Source: Pleurocapsa sp. MO_226.B13 (lineage in GTDB: Bacteria; Cyanobacteriota; Cyanobacteriia; Cyanobacteriales; Xenococcaceae). Taken from it: a stretch of DNA of 22,087 nt. Each line of letters starts with the position of its first letter. The stretch's first letter is position 1. Below, one piece after another: positions 1 through 7,333 of this stretch. The stretch covers positions 1 to 22,087 of the forward strand of contig JASJEI010000354.1 in the NCBI GenBank assembly GCA_030064795.1. The letters run 5' to 3'. The notes beneath the pieces were generated by a model that saw nothing but the letters and a program-made list of their open reading frames with translations, searched no databases and was not told where the DNA came from. The position numbers were made by a program, and so were the translations under genes.

Positions 1-316
1 ATCTCGCTCTTTGTCGATAAAATGTTTATTAACCTAAGTTGCTAGTTAGGGCTTATTGAATAAGTTAAAACCATTTATTTATTTGTGTTTTCAACTTTTT
101 TATTGAATTATGGTGTCAGGTTTGTAATCACTAGGGGAAATTTCTTGGCATTTAACAGTAATTATCTCTCTATTGTCTATAAAGCCTGGCTGCCTGACAC
201 GAGTATCTGAAAGTACTGATATTTACTAGAAGAGAAGAAAAGGGAGAGTATTTATGGTCAGCTGAAGCAAGACCTGCGCTTCCATACGGAAACCTCGACG
301 CGCTTCCTTGCTGAAA
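1..316. other. AT-rich spacer with two inverted repeats, no gene seen
   Basis: No convincing coding region is visible. A 13-bp palindrome (CTTATT-G-AATAAG) lies at 52-64. An 8-bp inverted repeat GTGTCAGG / CCTGACAC lies at 113-120 and 193-200, with 72 bases between the arms. A GC-rich repeat-like patch occupies about 272-312 and shares GGAAACCTCG (288-297) with another patch at 383-392. Since a transposase remnant follows directly, these may be worn insertion-sequence ends or interspersed repeats. That link is inference. Confidence 0.5.
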
Positions 317-625
317 ATGAATAGTTTAAAGCCTAAAATCCATGTCAACATCTACCCCTCACCTTGCGCGTTCCTAAGGCGAGGAAACCTCGCCAGGGTC
401 GCTCGTCTTAATAATCAACTACTAAGTTGGCTCAGTCAACATACCCAATACAGAGATTTTCGGCATCTGGGGGGATTGTCATGGATGATTAATGCGCTGA
501 TATTGAGCAGCAAAATTAACCCAAGTGAATGGGAATCTTACGTCATAAGTCGTGCCAAGCAAGCACAGAGTACTGAGCGAAGATGGCAAAGATTCGTTCT
601 TGAAAATGAAGCTTCTATTTTTTGA
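317..625 (+). pseudogene. N-terminal remnant of an IS4-type transposase
   Basis: About 102 residues from the ATG at 317; a TTG at 308 is in frame but unlikely. The segment from RLNNQLLSW to RRWQRFVLEN resembles the N-terminal region of cyanobacterial IS4-type transposases, as I recall them: a short helical stretch with HTQYRDFRHL, SWMINALILSSKIN and SRAKQAQS. No DDE catalytic part follows; the frame stops at 623-625, so this is a fragment. Near codons 15-32 the frame crosses a GC-rich palindromic repeat (378-394) that looks inserted, giving an atypical PSPCAFLRRGNLARVAR stretch. Family assignment is from remembered similarity only. Confidence 0.6.
361..406. repeat. Short palindromic repeat inside the transposase remnant
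   Basis: GC-rich patch with a perfect palindrome, GGCGAGG-AAA-CCTCGCC, at 378-394. It shares the decamer GGAAACCTCG with a second patch at 288-297, 95 bases upstream. It keeps the reading frame of the surrounding transposase fragment open but adds residues that do not fit the family, so it looks like a short mobile or interspersed repeat dropped into the gene. Confidence 0.45.
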
Positions 626-689
626 AAGTCCCTTATCCTTGATTATTTTTCATGCATGATTTGAGATCGCCGTAACCAATCGCTAAGAA

Positions 690-1388
690 CTAAAAACTAT
701 CGTCGTATCCCAATTCTTGTTGATTGCGAATAATATTTTCGGTCATTTCTGCTAATTCACTCAGTTCAATTTCTAGTTTAGTAGCTTGTTTTTGATAGTT
801 AAGTTTACGTGCGATCGCAGCACGAGCTAAATCTTCGCGATTATTTTTGAGAGCTTGTTTGGCTACTTTGTCCCAAGCAGACACTTCACTAACTGCTTGT
901 TGATATTTTGGCTGTATTTGCTCCCAAGTAAATTTAATATCCTTTAGAGATTCGGCTAATAACTCTCCAGCAGTTTGACTATCTTGACCTTTTAAAGCCT
1001 GTTTGATTGGCTCGTATAGCTGAGAGGGATCGAGTTTGTCGATCGTCGGGATGAAGTCTTTGATTTGACGACTGTGGCTAATCCCCATTTTACACCAACT
1101 AACAAAATGCTCGCAGTTATTAAATAGTAAGTTATATTTTTGCTCTCCCAAACGGCTTTCGGCTCTTGTTACCACCACATCAGGAATGTAACTAAAACCA
1201 TCGTCATCTTCAGCCACGTAGATCGGGTTTCCCCGACTAAAAGTGGCTAAGGTAGTTCGTTCAACAGTTTCGCTAGGTTTACGGTAGTGAATTACAGTCC
1301 CGTCGCCACAGTCGATACCATAATGTTGATATAGTCCATCTAACTGCCATAAATTTCGATATACGTAAATGCGATCGCCTTTCGCCAT
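690..1388 (-). CDS. LRAT-domain (NlpC/P60-superfamily) protein
   Basis: A 232-residue protein whose first 110 or so residues form a lecithin-retinol-acyltransferase-like domain. The circularly permuted papain-like triad is visible: H22 in YQHYGI, H34 in TVIHY and C92 in the NNCEHF box. Such enzymes act through a cysteine thioester, for example as acyltransferases or lipid/amide hydrolases; the substrate here is unknown. Residues 115-225 are charged and predicted helical, with no signal peptide or membrane segment, so a cytoplasmic location is likely. The start ATG lies 7 bases after the stop of the PlmA-type regulator, so the two are almost certainly co-transcribed. All catalytic residues look intact. 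Confidence 0.85.
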   Translation of the reverse strand: MAKGDRIYVYRNLWQLDGLYQHYGIDCGDGTVIHYRKPSETVERTTLATFSRGNPIYVAEDDDGFSYIPDVVVTRAESRLGEQKYNLLFNNCEHFVSWCKMGISHSRQIKDFIPTIDKLDPSQLYEPIKQALKGQDSQTAGELLAESLKDIKFTWEQIQPKYQQAVSEVSAWDKVAKQALKNNREDLARAAIARKLNYQKQATKLEIELSELAEMTENIIRNQQELGYDDSF

Positions 1389-1395
1389 AAGAGAT

Positions 1396-2391
1396 TTAAC
1401 TAACTTTGTTATCTTTGATTATTCCCAGTCCTAATTCTCTTTTTAGAAGCTCGATCGACTTTTCGCCAATGTAGCTTTCAGTACGAATAACATCGGGAAT
1501 CCGAATTAAATCTTCTCTCATCGCCACTATTTCGGTTTTAACCAAATCATAGCTAATGTAGCCAGTAACGATCGTATGAGCAGCACGAATAACCGCTCTT
1601 AGACGATCGCGATCGTTGGCAGCAGAGGTTAAAACCAATAGATCTTCGCCTCGCTGACTGTTAACGATACTAGAAGCCACGCCTAGTGTTGCTTCACTAA
1701 GGCTAACAATACCCAAACAAGCCTGAGAGGGTAAACCTTTGATAATTTCTAGTTCCTTTTTGTAATCATAAATATTGATGGGAATTACTCGAAAAGAGTT
1801 GGGAGGAACAATTGACAATACCTCTTGAATAAAATAGCGAATAGTTACGAGAGTTCCAAAATTAATTTTTTCTAGTAGCTGGGGTAACTCTTCTAATTTA
1901 ATTAATTCAACCTCAATCGAAAATGAATCTTTCAATTCTTGCTGAATAATCTCTCCCGCGCCAATATCTCTTTCTGGGACAGTAACAATTACGCGCTCGC
2001 TACAGCTAATACGCCAGTTTATCTCTTCTAAAAAAAGCTCTTTGATTTGTTCTAAGGTGCAGCCAGACTCTAAAATGCGATCGATACTTTCCTTGATCGC
2101 ATTTACCGAAGCAATTACGGGAGAATCAGATTCAGCAATGTTTTCTCGCTCGTGGATTTTGACATAGATTCCCGATCCAGCCACCGACTCTACTAAGCCA
2201 CTTTCTTCTAACTGCTGATAGACCTTACTAATTGTATTACGATGTAGTCCCGTGATCATCGCCAGTTGTCTGGTACTGGGTAAACGGTGAGCGGGGGGAT
2301 ATTGTCCAGAGGCGATCGCAAATTGAATCTGAGCAAACAGTTGTTTTGAAGCTGGTACGTCACTATCAGACTGGATTTGAAAGTTCAGCAT
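1396..2391 (-). CDS. plmA: PlmA-type GntR-family transcriptional regulator
   Basis: The N-terminal 75 or so residues form a GntR winged helix (FAQIQFAIASGQYPPAHRLP, STRQLAMITGLHRNTISKVY, then LEESGLVESVAGSGIYV). The longer C-terminal domain contains INIYDYKKELEIIKGLP and ends with YIGEKSIELLKRELGLG. This layout matches PlmA as I remember it, the cyanobacterial GntR protein that binds the PII-PipX complex and was first linked to plasmid maintenance in Anabaena. I chose the ATG at 2391 (MLNFQIQ...), giving 331 residues; a TTG 18 bases upstream would add MFADYP, which family members appear to lack. It sits between the ARPP-2-like gene (98-base gap) and the LRAT gene (7-base gap). A paralogue of PlmA is the main alternative. 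Confidence 0.75.
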   Translation of the reverse strand: MLNFQIQSDSDVPASKQLFAQIQFAIASGQYPPAHRLPSTRQLAMITGLHRNTISKVYQQLEESGLVESVAGSGIYVKIHERENIAESDSPVIASVNAIKESIDRILESGCTLEQIKELFLEEINWRISCSERVIVTVPERDIGAGEIIQQELKDSFSIEVELIKLEELPQLLEKINFGTLVTIRYFIQEVLSIVPPNSFRVIPINIYDYKKELEIIKGLPSQACLGIVSLSEATLGVASSIVNSQRGEDLLVLTSAANDRDRLRAVIRAAHTIVTGYISYDLVKTEIVAMREDLIRIPDVIRTESYIGEKSIELLKRELGLGIIKDNKVS

Positions 2392-2488
2392 TGGATAATC
2401 AGCGAACAAGAAAGCTTTTATGTGCGCTATTGTAGACGCAAAATTCGCTTTTTTCGCTAAATATTTAATAATTCCTCATTGTATACCG

Positions 2489-3637
2489 TTAATTTTTGCG
2501 ACATTTTTCTCTCAATTGATTATTAATAAGATAGCCAAAACCTAGATTTTCCATCCGTCGCACTAATTGTTCTAGGGTATTTTTTTGAGCCTTAGCAGTA
2601 TGTTCTAAGTTCCAATTATGGCGATCGAGCTGCTGCAACAAATATGCTCTTTTGGTCTGTGCCTTGGAAAGCCCGTAGATTTTGAGATACTGTAAATGGG
2701 TCAAATCATCGATAATTGCTTCACCAATATAGTTATTTTGTTCGAGAGACAAATCCGTAATAAAGCGTTGTAAACTAAATGAACCCGCAGTATAGATTCG
2801 CTTGGCTTGGATAGAGCGATTTAAGAGATCTCGCGCCATAAAACCCTGAAAATTTGACCAGTCAGCGCGCATCCGCATCAAAGCCTTTTCTAGATCTTCA
2901 AAGTCATGGATCTTATCCTCATCAATAGTCGTCTCTAAATGACAAGCCTGACCGTATAAACCATGATAGTAAAACGTCTCGCCATAAAAATCTTGTAGCA
3001 AGCTGGTGTGTAAAGCCCGATAATCTTCTGGGGTAGGAACAACAAAAGCAGAAGCTAGTGTTTCTGCCACGAAGAGCAATACTCCTACTTGATGTTCGTG
3101 AATTTCAAAAATACGCAAAGCAGCTTCTAAATAAGCAATTGCACGTCCTGCGATCGACCATTCTATTCGGGGAGAAAGTCCTTGGGACAAAGCCTGTCGT
3201 GAATAGTCTTGCCAAGCAATTGTTGGGCCACCAAAAAACATTGATAAGAAACCTTCCATTGCCAGATGCAAAGGTAAGATTCTCAAACTATTTTCAGTTT
3301 CTCGTTTCGCCATTCGCTGCAACAATTCGATTTTGGTAGCACCACAAGCAAACTTTTTGCCTTCTGTAAGTAATTGTCCTCCCAGGGCTGCAACTGGATT
3401 ATGGCGATCGCTCCAAGTCAAAACCAATCCATGAGGTACATAGGAAATATATCGAATATCCTTTTTGACTGAAACTACACTAATATCGCTGTCATATTCC
3501 CGTTTATACAGGCGTAAATCGGTTCTTGGTTGCTTGCGTAACAGAGGTACAAGACGAATTGCACCCCAAGTTTGGGAAGGAGCAATTTCTAAACCTTTTA
3601 AAGATATCTTTTCGATTAGAGGGAGTTTTTTAGCCAC
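2489..3637 (-). CDS. ARPP-2-like protein with C-terminal Fis-like helix-turn-helix
   Basis: A 382-residue cytoplasmic protein with a GTG start. Its opening (SLKGLEIAPSQTWGAIRLVPLLR, then DLRLYKREY) matches my recollection of the ARPP-2 domain, a family of unknown function defined by gene neighbourhood with ADP-ribose-processing and conflict/repair genes. The central part (about 165-300) is helical, with conserved-looking LLQDFYGETFYYHG. The last 45 residues (LDRHNWNLEHTAKAQKNTLE and on to MENLGFGYLI) follow the Fis/HTH_8 pattern N-W-N-x5-A-x7-L-x2-R-x4-LG, so the tail may bind nucleic acid. It starts 35 bases after the stop of the vWA/TROVE-like gene; the two are likely translated from one message. 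The function is not established. Confidence 0.6.
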   Translation of the reverse strand: MAKKLPLIEKISLKGLEIAPSQTWGAIRLVPLLRKQPRTDLRLYKREYDSDISVVSVKKDIRYISYVPHGLVLTWSDRHNPVAALGGQLLTEGKKFACGATKIELLQRMAKRETENSLRILPLHLAMEGFLSMFFGGPTIAWQDYSRQALSQGLSPRIEWSIAGRAIAYLEAALRIFEIHEHQVGVLLFVAETLASAFVVPTPEDYRALHTSLLQDFYGETFYYHGLYGQACHLETTIDEDKIHDFEDLEKALMRMRADWSNFQGFMARDLLNRSIQAKRIYTAGSFSLQRFITDLSLEQNNYIGEAIIDDLTHLQYLKIYGLSKAQTKRAYLLQQLDRHNWNLEHTAKAQKNTLEQLVRRMENLGFGYLINNQLREKCRKN

Positions 3638-3672
3638 AAAGTTACAAGATTGAGATTCGATTGAGAAGACAA

Positions 3673-5133
3673 TTAGTAATTTTTGCTATTAAACCAAGCC
3701 GACTTTGATCGAGCATCGATCATTTGCCGAACTCGGATAGCCAAATAGTCTTTCAACTCTTTTAAAGCTGCATTACCTTCAGCAAAACGAGCAAACTCCA
3801 GTACCACTGGCAAATCTTCTGCCTCTCTAATACCGACAGTGGGAATCAAAGGACTAAGATGCTTGAGATCGTAATTATCGGCATTAAAAACTGGATTGAG
3901 GTGAACAATAGATGTTTTGCTTTGAGGATCGAGTTTCTGACGATAGACGCGCAAAATTTCCGCCGTCGCTGCGGGAGGATCGTTATCCCAACCATCAGAA
4001 ACAATTACTACTAAGTCAGGTTGCCACGCTAATGCAGATAATAAAGGTGTAGCGAGGTTTGTCTGTCCGCGAGGGGTAACGAGTAAACTATCAGTAGTAG
4101 GTACTGTCCAAAAAGCTTGATATTCTTGGGCAGATTTGGCTAAAAGATAGTCGATCGCCAGAGCAATTCCTAGAGGACGACGATGTTTTTCTGAAGATCC
4201 AGAACTAGAATAACTGCGATCTAATACCGCAGCAACTCGCCTAAATTGGCTCGGAGATTTTTTTAATATGGTTCTCACTCTGGTTTGCATAGCTCGATCT
4301 AATTCATCCCTTCTTGCCCTTCGAGTAGCTAAATCCAAAGATAAGATATACAAGGCTAGTTTAGTTAAAGGTAGACGCTGAGGCTCGATACTAACTTTGA
4401 TTCCCGCCTTTTCCACGCTTCCCTGTAGTCGTAATTTTTCATTAGCAGTCATTTGCTCTTTGATTCCTGCCAAGAAAACCTCGCGGGGTATATTATGTTT
4501 GGCTGCTAGTCCTTCTGCCACAGTAAAAGGCAAGTCATATATGGAACTAGCACTATAATGACCTTGGCGAAATTGTTCAAAGAGTTCGGTCGTAAAAGAC
4601 TTCTGCCAATGACGAAATAGAAAATTGTTTAGCTCGGTTTCCAGTTTAAAATGATTATGAGTGGCGATCGCCTGTAATTTAGAACGATATTTAACTGCAT
4701 TAAACTCCAAACTCCTACCGCGACTGGCCAGATATTGTTTGGCGATCGCTCTAGCGCGACGATTATTAATTCCCCGTTTGCGAATTTGCAGCAACAAGTT
4801 CCAGGCACGGTGTGGTGGCAAATTATGCAGTGCAGCGGTAATTAGACAATTTTCTTCCTGCCGAAATTCTGGTTGTGTTTTTTTACCCGTTGCCAAAAGC
4901 TTGAGAATAATTTGGATTTGGTTGAAATGATTGATTCCTGCTGCCAGAGTACGGCAATAGAGTTGGCGATAATTCCCCAAAATATACTCGTGCAGAAAAT
5001 CGAGAGAGACTTTCTGACCGTAGGCATCATCATAAAATTCTCGCTGTCCCGTGCAGGATAGACAGGCATTGATGAACATCAGTAAATCTTCTCTTGCTAC
5101 TTCTTCTTCTCTCAAAGCAAGATTACTAGCCAT
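3673..5133 (-). CDS. TROVE-like helical repeat protein with C-terminal vWA domain
   Basis: A 486-residue protein from the ATG at 5133; an in-frame TTG at 5151 would add six residues. About residues 10-260 are alpha-helical, with a basic patch GINNRRARAIAKQYLASRGR like that seen in Ro60/TROVE-type RNA-binding rings. Residues 298-460 are a von Willebrand A domain with a complete MIDAS: D305-x-S307-x-S309 (LDRSYSSSG), T358 (RGQTN) and D380 (VIVSDGWDN). Known Ro proteins bind misfolded RNAs and Y RNAs; whether this one does is inference. It heads the leftward block with the ARPP-2-like gene. A structured segment with terminator-like character sits just upstream of its start. Confidence 0.7.
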   Translation of the reverse strand: MASNLALREEEVAREDLLMFINACLSCTGQREFYDDAYGQKVSLDFLHEYILGNYRQLYCRTLAAGINHFNQIQIILKLLATGKKTQPEFRQEENCLITAALHNLPPHRAWNLLLQIRKRGINNRRARAIAKQYLASRGRSLEFNAVKYRSKLQAIATHNHFKLETELNNFLFRHWQKSFTTELFEQFRQGHYSASSIYDLPFTVAEGLAAKHNIPREVFLAGIKEQMTANEKLRLQGSVEKAGIKVSIEPQRLPLTKLALYILSLDLATRRARRDELDRAMQTRVRTILKKSPSQFRRVAAVLDRSYSSSGSSEKHRRPLGIALAIDYLLAKSAQEYQAFWTVPTTDSLLVTPRGQTNLATPLLSALAWQPDLVVIVSDGWDNDPPAATAEILRVYRQKLDPQSKTSIVHLNPVFNADNYDLKHLSPLIPTVGIREAEDLPVVLEFARFAEGNAALKELKDYLAIRVRQMIDARSKSAWFNSKNY

Positions 5134-5149
5134 GGAAATTTGACTCTTC

Positions 5150-5243
5150 AAGCAGAAACAACCGCCTGGGGAAAGGCGGAACGACTAGCTAGTACCATTT
5201 CAAAGTGGAGTTCGGAAGTCGCACCAAAGTCCCACAAGCAGTT
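5150..5243 (-). ncRNA. Candidate small structured RNA or attenuator leader upstream of the vWA gene
   Basis: On the minus strand a promoter-like pair TTGTAG (5279-5274) and TATACT (5255-5250), spaced by 18, would start transcription near 5243. The transcript would contain a stem GCGACU/AGUCGU (arms 5222-5217 and 5186-5181) and then a hairpin CCGCC/GGCGG (arms 5179-5175 and 5166-5162). A U-rich stretch (UUGUUUCU) follows, resembling a factor-independent terminator only about 30 bases before the vWA start codon. This gives either a roughly 90-nt RNA or a leader attenuator. The neighbouring TROVE-like protein makes a Y-RNA-like partner attractive, but I see no clear tRNA-like module. Confidence 0.3.
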
Positions 5244-5279
5244 AATATCAGTATAACCAAAATATCATTTGTACTACAA
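5244..5279 (-). promoter_or_regulatory. Possible sigma70-type promoter for the vWA block or its leader RNA
   Basis: Minus strand: a -35-like TTGTAG at 5279-5274, an 18-base spacer and a -10-like TATACT at 5255-5250, with a predicted start near 5243. It lies in the gap after the terminator of the upstream TPM gene, so the block needs its own promoter about here. Sequence match only. Confidence 0.35.
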
Positions 5280-5350
5280 TTATGCTTGAAAATATATTGA
5301 TAATGAAATAAAGCAAATTCGTGAAGCCATCTCGAATTTAGTTTGAGCAA

Positions 5351-5382
5351 ATAAAAAGGTGCGTTTAAAAAAAACACACCTT
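5351..5382 (-). terminator. Factor-independent terminator of the TPM/Psb32-like gene
   Basis: Minus-strand hairpin with 11 paired bases: AAGGTGTGTTT (5382-5372) and AAACGCACCTT (5366-5356), one G-U pair, a TTTTT loop, then TTTATTTG. It lies 42 bases after the stop of the TPM-domain gene. On the plus strand no T-run follows, so the direction is clear. Confidence 0.75.
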
Positions 5383-5424
5383 GAAAGTATCAATTAAATT
5401 ATCTATTATCCATTGTTCGTCGCT

Positions 5425-6228
5425 CTAGGTTTCCGAATCTGAAGTAGGAGTTTCAATAAAGGTCGGAGACAAGAAAGCTACCACTGCACCCAACATAAAA
5501 CCGATAATATTACGAAATACAGGTAAAAATTCAGGAGTACGAATTACTACAGGACCGATCCCAAAAGCAATAAATAAAATTCCCCATAAAGGAGACATGA
5601 TCAGACCCCATTGCCAAGCAATGATTTGCCCTTCTTGACGGGGGATTACCGCAGCTCCTAAAATTATTCCACCTACAATAGAGCTAATTAAAGTTAGAAT
5701 CCACTGCTCTTGGGGCAAGCCTGGTACTGCGGTACAACCATTTTGTCTGAGACATCCTTTAACCGATTCTAAAGCTTCGACAATGGCATTATTTTCCCCA
5801 TGTTCGCGAATATAGTACATATTGCCAAAACGAGTTTGTAGTTCAATCCAGAAGTTACGAGGCAATAGTTCATATACATCGTCGCCAATGCTAAAAGCGA
5901 GTAAATTTCCACCTCTGCCATCGGCTACCAGTAAGATACTTTTGTCATCCAAACCCCAGAATTTTTTAACTGCACGACCAGGAGAGCGATCGTATTGGGT
6001 CAAAACGCGCATCTTCCACCCCGTTTCGGCTTCAAAGTTGTTGAGATTTTCGATCAAGGATTCTTCTTGCAGTTCGGGCAAGAAGTTCGCTAAATCGACA
6101 ACGGGAGTTTCTTTCTCAGGCAATAGTTCTGGATTATTAACGGCCAAAGCTGGAGGGGTTAAAGTAGCTAAAAATAATAGGCAAACTCCTAGAGCGATCG
6201 CAAAACGCTGGATAAACTTATTTCCCAT
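5425..6228 (-). CDS. psb32: TPM-domain (TLP18.3/Psb32/MOLO-1) secreted membrane protein
   Basis: From the ATG at 6228 (267 residues) the protein begins with a signal peptide (MGNKFIQRFAIALGVCLLFL followed by TPPALA, AxA-type cleavage before VNNP). A TPM domain follows (about 38-160: PVVDLANFLPELQEESLIEN, DKSILLVADGRGGNLL, GDDVYELLP). After a two-cysteine segment (KGCLRQNGCTAVPGLP) there are about three membrane helices to the C-terminus. TPM proteins include Psb32/TLP18.3, a thylakoid-lumen acid phosphatase needed for photosystem II repair; this layout with C-terminal helices resembles the cyanobacterial form. An in-frame TTG at 6261 would put 11 extra residues before the signal peptide and is less likely. 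The gene has its own terminator. Confidence 0.7.
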   Translation of the reverse strand: MGNKFIQRFAIALGVCLLFLATLTPPALAVNNPELLPEKETPVVDLANFLPELQEESLIENLNNFEAETGWKMRVLTQYDRSPGRAVKKFWGLDDKSILLVADGRGGNLLAFSIGDDVYELLPRNFWIELQTRFGNMYYIREHGENNAIVEALESVKGCLRQNGCTAVPGLPQEQWILTLISSIVGGIILGAAVIPRQEGQIIAWQWGLIMSPLWGILFIAFGIGPVVIRTPEFLPVFRNIIGFMLGAVVAFLSPTFIETPTSDSET

Positions 6229-6364
6229 AGTTGTTTGATTAAAAATATTTTTTGAATTCAATTGTGGTTTTCTGAGAATGATTTTAATTTTTGTTACATT
6301 TATTTACTTTAACTTAAGGTTACCAGTTATCAGTAGTTCTGAGAACTTTTTGGCAGAGAAAAAA

Positions 6365-6390
6365 TTTTTAACACTAATTTTTAACACTAA
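6365..6390. repeat. Perfect 13-bp tandem duplication
   Basis: Two adjacent copies of TTTTTAACACTAA at 6365-6377 and 6378-6390, directly after the stop codon of the DUF948 gene as read on the minus strand. Probably a replication-slippage product; no function is suggested. Confidence 0.8.
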
Positions 6391-6391
6391 T

Positions 6392-6844
6392 TTAATTATC
6401 TCGTGATTTTGGCTTCTTCTGAGGCATTTGAGACTGGTTCTGTCTTTTATAGGTTTTGGCTAAAGAATTATGCTTTGTCGGAGGGTTACGCCAGGTTTTC
6501 CAAGCTGCTCTAACTCCAGCCAGAAACCCACGACTATTTTGCCGGACTTGTTGAGCTTGTCGTTGGGCATTGGCTAAGCCTCGGTCTACTTGATCGATCA
6601 CTCCAGTAGCATTGTTAATGCCTTGATTGAGTTCGTCTGTCAAGTCTCCAACTTCTTTTCCTGTCAGACGAATAGCTTCCAAAGTTGGAGGAAATTCTCG
6701 ATTGAGAGTATCAAATAATTTTTCAGCACTACGGGCAGCCCTAGCTACTTCTTGCAGAGTAGGAATAGTGACTAGCAAAACCGCAAATAAGCTAAAAGAA
6801 ACTAGAAGCAAAGAAAGTCCTAGCCAAAATAAAGGGTCTATCAT
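6392..6844 (-). CDS. DUF948 (YtxG-like) membrane-anchored helical protein
   Basis: A 150-residue protein with one N-terminal membrane helix (about 5-27, FWLGLSLLLVSFSLFAVLLV). A long amphipathic helical region follows (AARSAEKLFDTLNREFPPTL, GKEVGDLTDELNQGINNATG), as in DUF948 proteins such as Bacillus YtxG. The C-terminus (about 115-150) is basic and disordered (KHNSLAKTYKRQNQSQMPQK). It follows the YtxH-like gene with a 34-base gap in the same direction. The Bacillus ytxG and ytxH genes are also neighbours, which supports both calls. The cellular role is not known; a membrane-associated stress or envelope role is only a guess. Confidence 0.7.
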   Translation of the reverse strand: MIDPLFWLGLSLLLVSFSLFAVLLVTIPTLQEVARAARSAEKLFDTLNREFPPTLEAIRLTGKEVGDLTDELNQGINNATGVIDQVDRGLANAQRQAQQVRQNSRGFLAGVRAAWKTWRNPPTKHNSLAKTYKRQNQSQMPQKKPKSRDN

Positions 6845-6878
6845 AAAATTGAGAATCGCAATCGCACGTTCTACAATT

Positions 6879-7226
6879 TTAAAGGCGATCGGTAAGAGAC
6901 GAGTTTGGATCTCGTTTTTGGTTGTTAAATCGATAGGATCTTGTAGTTTCTTGACTGGCTTCTACCCCCGCAGCGATCGCCTGTTGCAATCTTGCCAGCG
7001 TACTTTCCCAATTTTCTAGGGTAGATTCAGATAGACGATCTGCTTGTAATTGAATGCTAGTCGATAAATCTTCAGCCAACTCTGGTAAAGCATCGGCAGA
7101 TTTTTTGATTACTTTTCTGGTTTCTTTGCCCGCACGGGGTGCAATCAATAAACCGATCGCAGTGCCAAGGACACTACCAATTGCCATTCCACCGATAAAG
7201 ACTCCTAAATTATTTTGCTTAGACAT
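6879..7226 (-). CDS. YtxH-domain membrane protein
   Basis: A 115-residue protein with a glycine-rich N-terminal membrane segment (VFIGGMAIGSVLGTAIGLLI), then APRAGKETRKVIKKSADALP, the signature of YtxH/gas-vesicle-like small membrane proteins. The rest is a helical tail. The ATG at 7226 is preceded by purine-rich AAGAGAAGAG, a plausible ribosome site. It is the first gene of a pair with the DUF948 gene downstream and is divergent from the alpha/beta hydrolase, with about 107 bases between starts that must hold both promoters. Function unknown. Confidence 0.75.
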   Translation of the reverse strand: MSKQNNLGVFIGGMAIGSVLGTAIGLLIAPRAGKETRKVIKKSADALPELAEDLSTSIQLQADRLSESTLENWESTLARLQQAIAAGVEASQETTRSYRFNNQKRDPNSSLTDRL

Positions 7227-7333
7227 GGCTCGATTCTCTTCTCTTTATTAGATTAATTTCAGCTTATCAGTACAATCGCTACTTGGAACATCCACCATAC
7301 TATTTATAATAACTTCGATCTTTTAATTACAAT

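Noticed and set aside
5189..5225. tRNA-like 3' end on the plus strand (GTTCGGA and CACCA)
   Set aside because: The spacing between the T-loop-like motif and CCA does not leave room for a T-stem plus a 7-bp acceptor, and no matching 5' half exists.
5189..5377. 62-codon minus-strand frame in the spacer upstream of the vWA gene
   Set aside because: It overlaps the terminator of the TPM gene and the structured leader, has low-complexity composition and no ribosome site.
6335..6347. AGTTCT-G-AGAACT palindrome as a LexA-type box or terminator
   Set aside because: It does not match the cyanobacterial LexA site as I know it, and the one-base loop cannot form a terminator hairpin.
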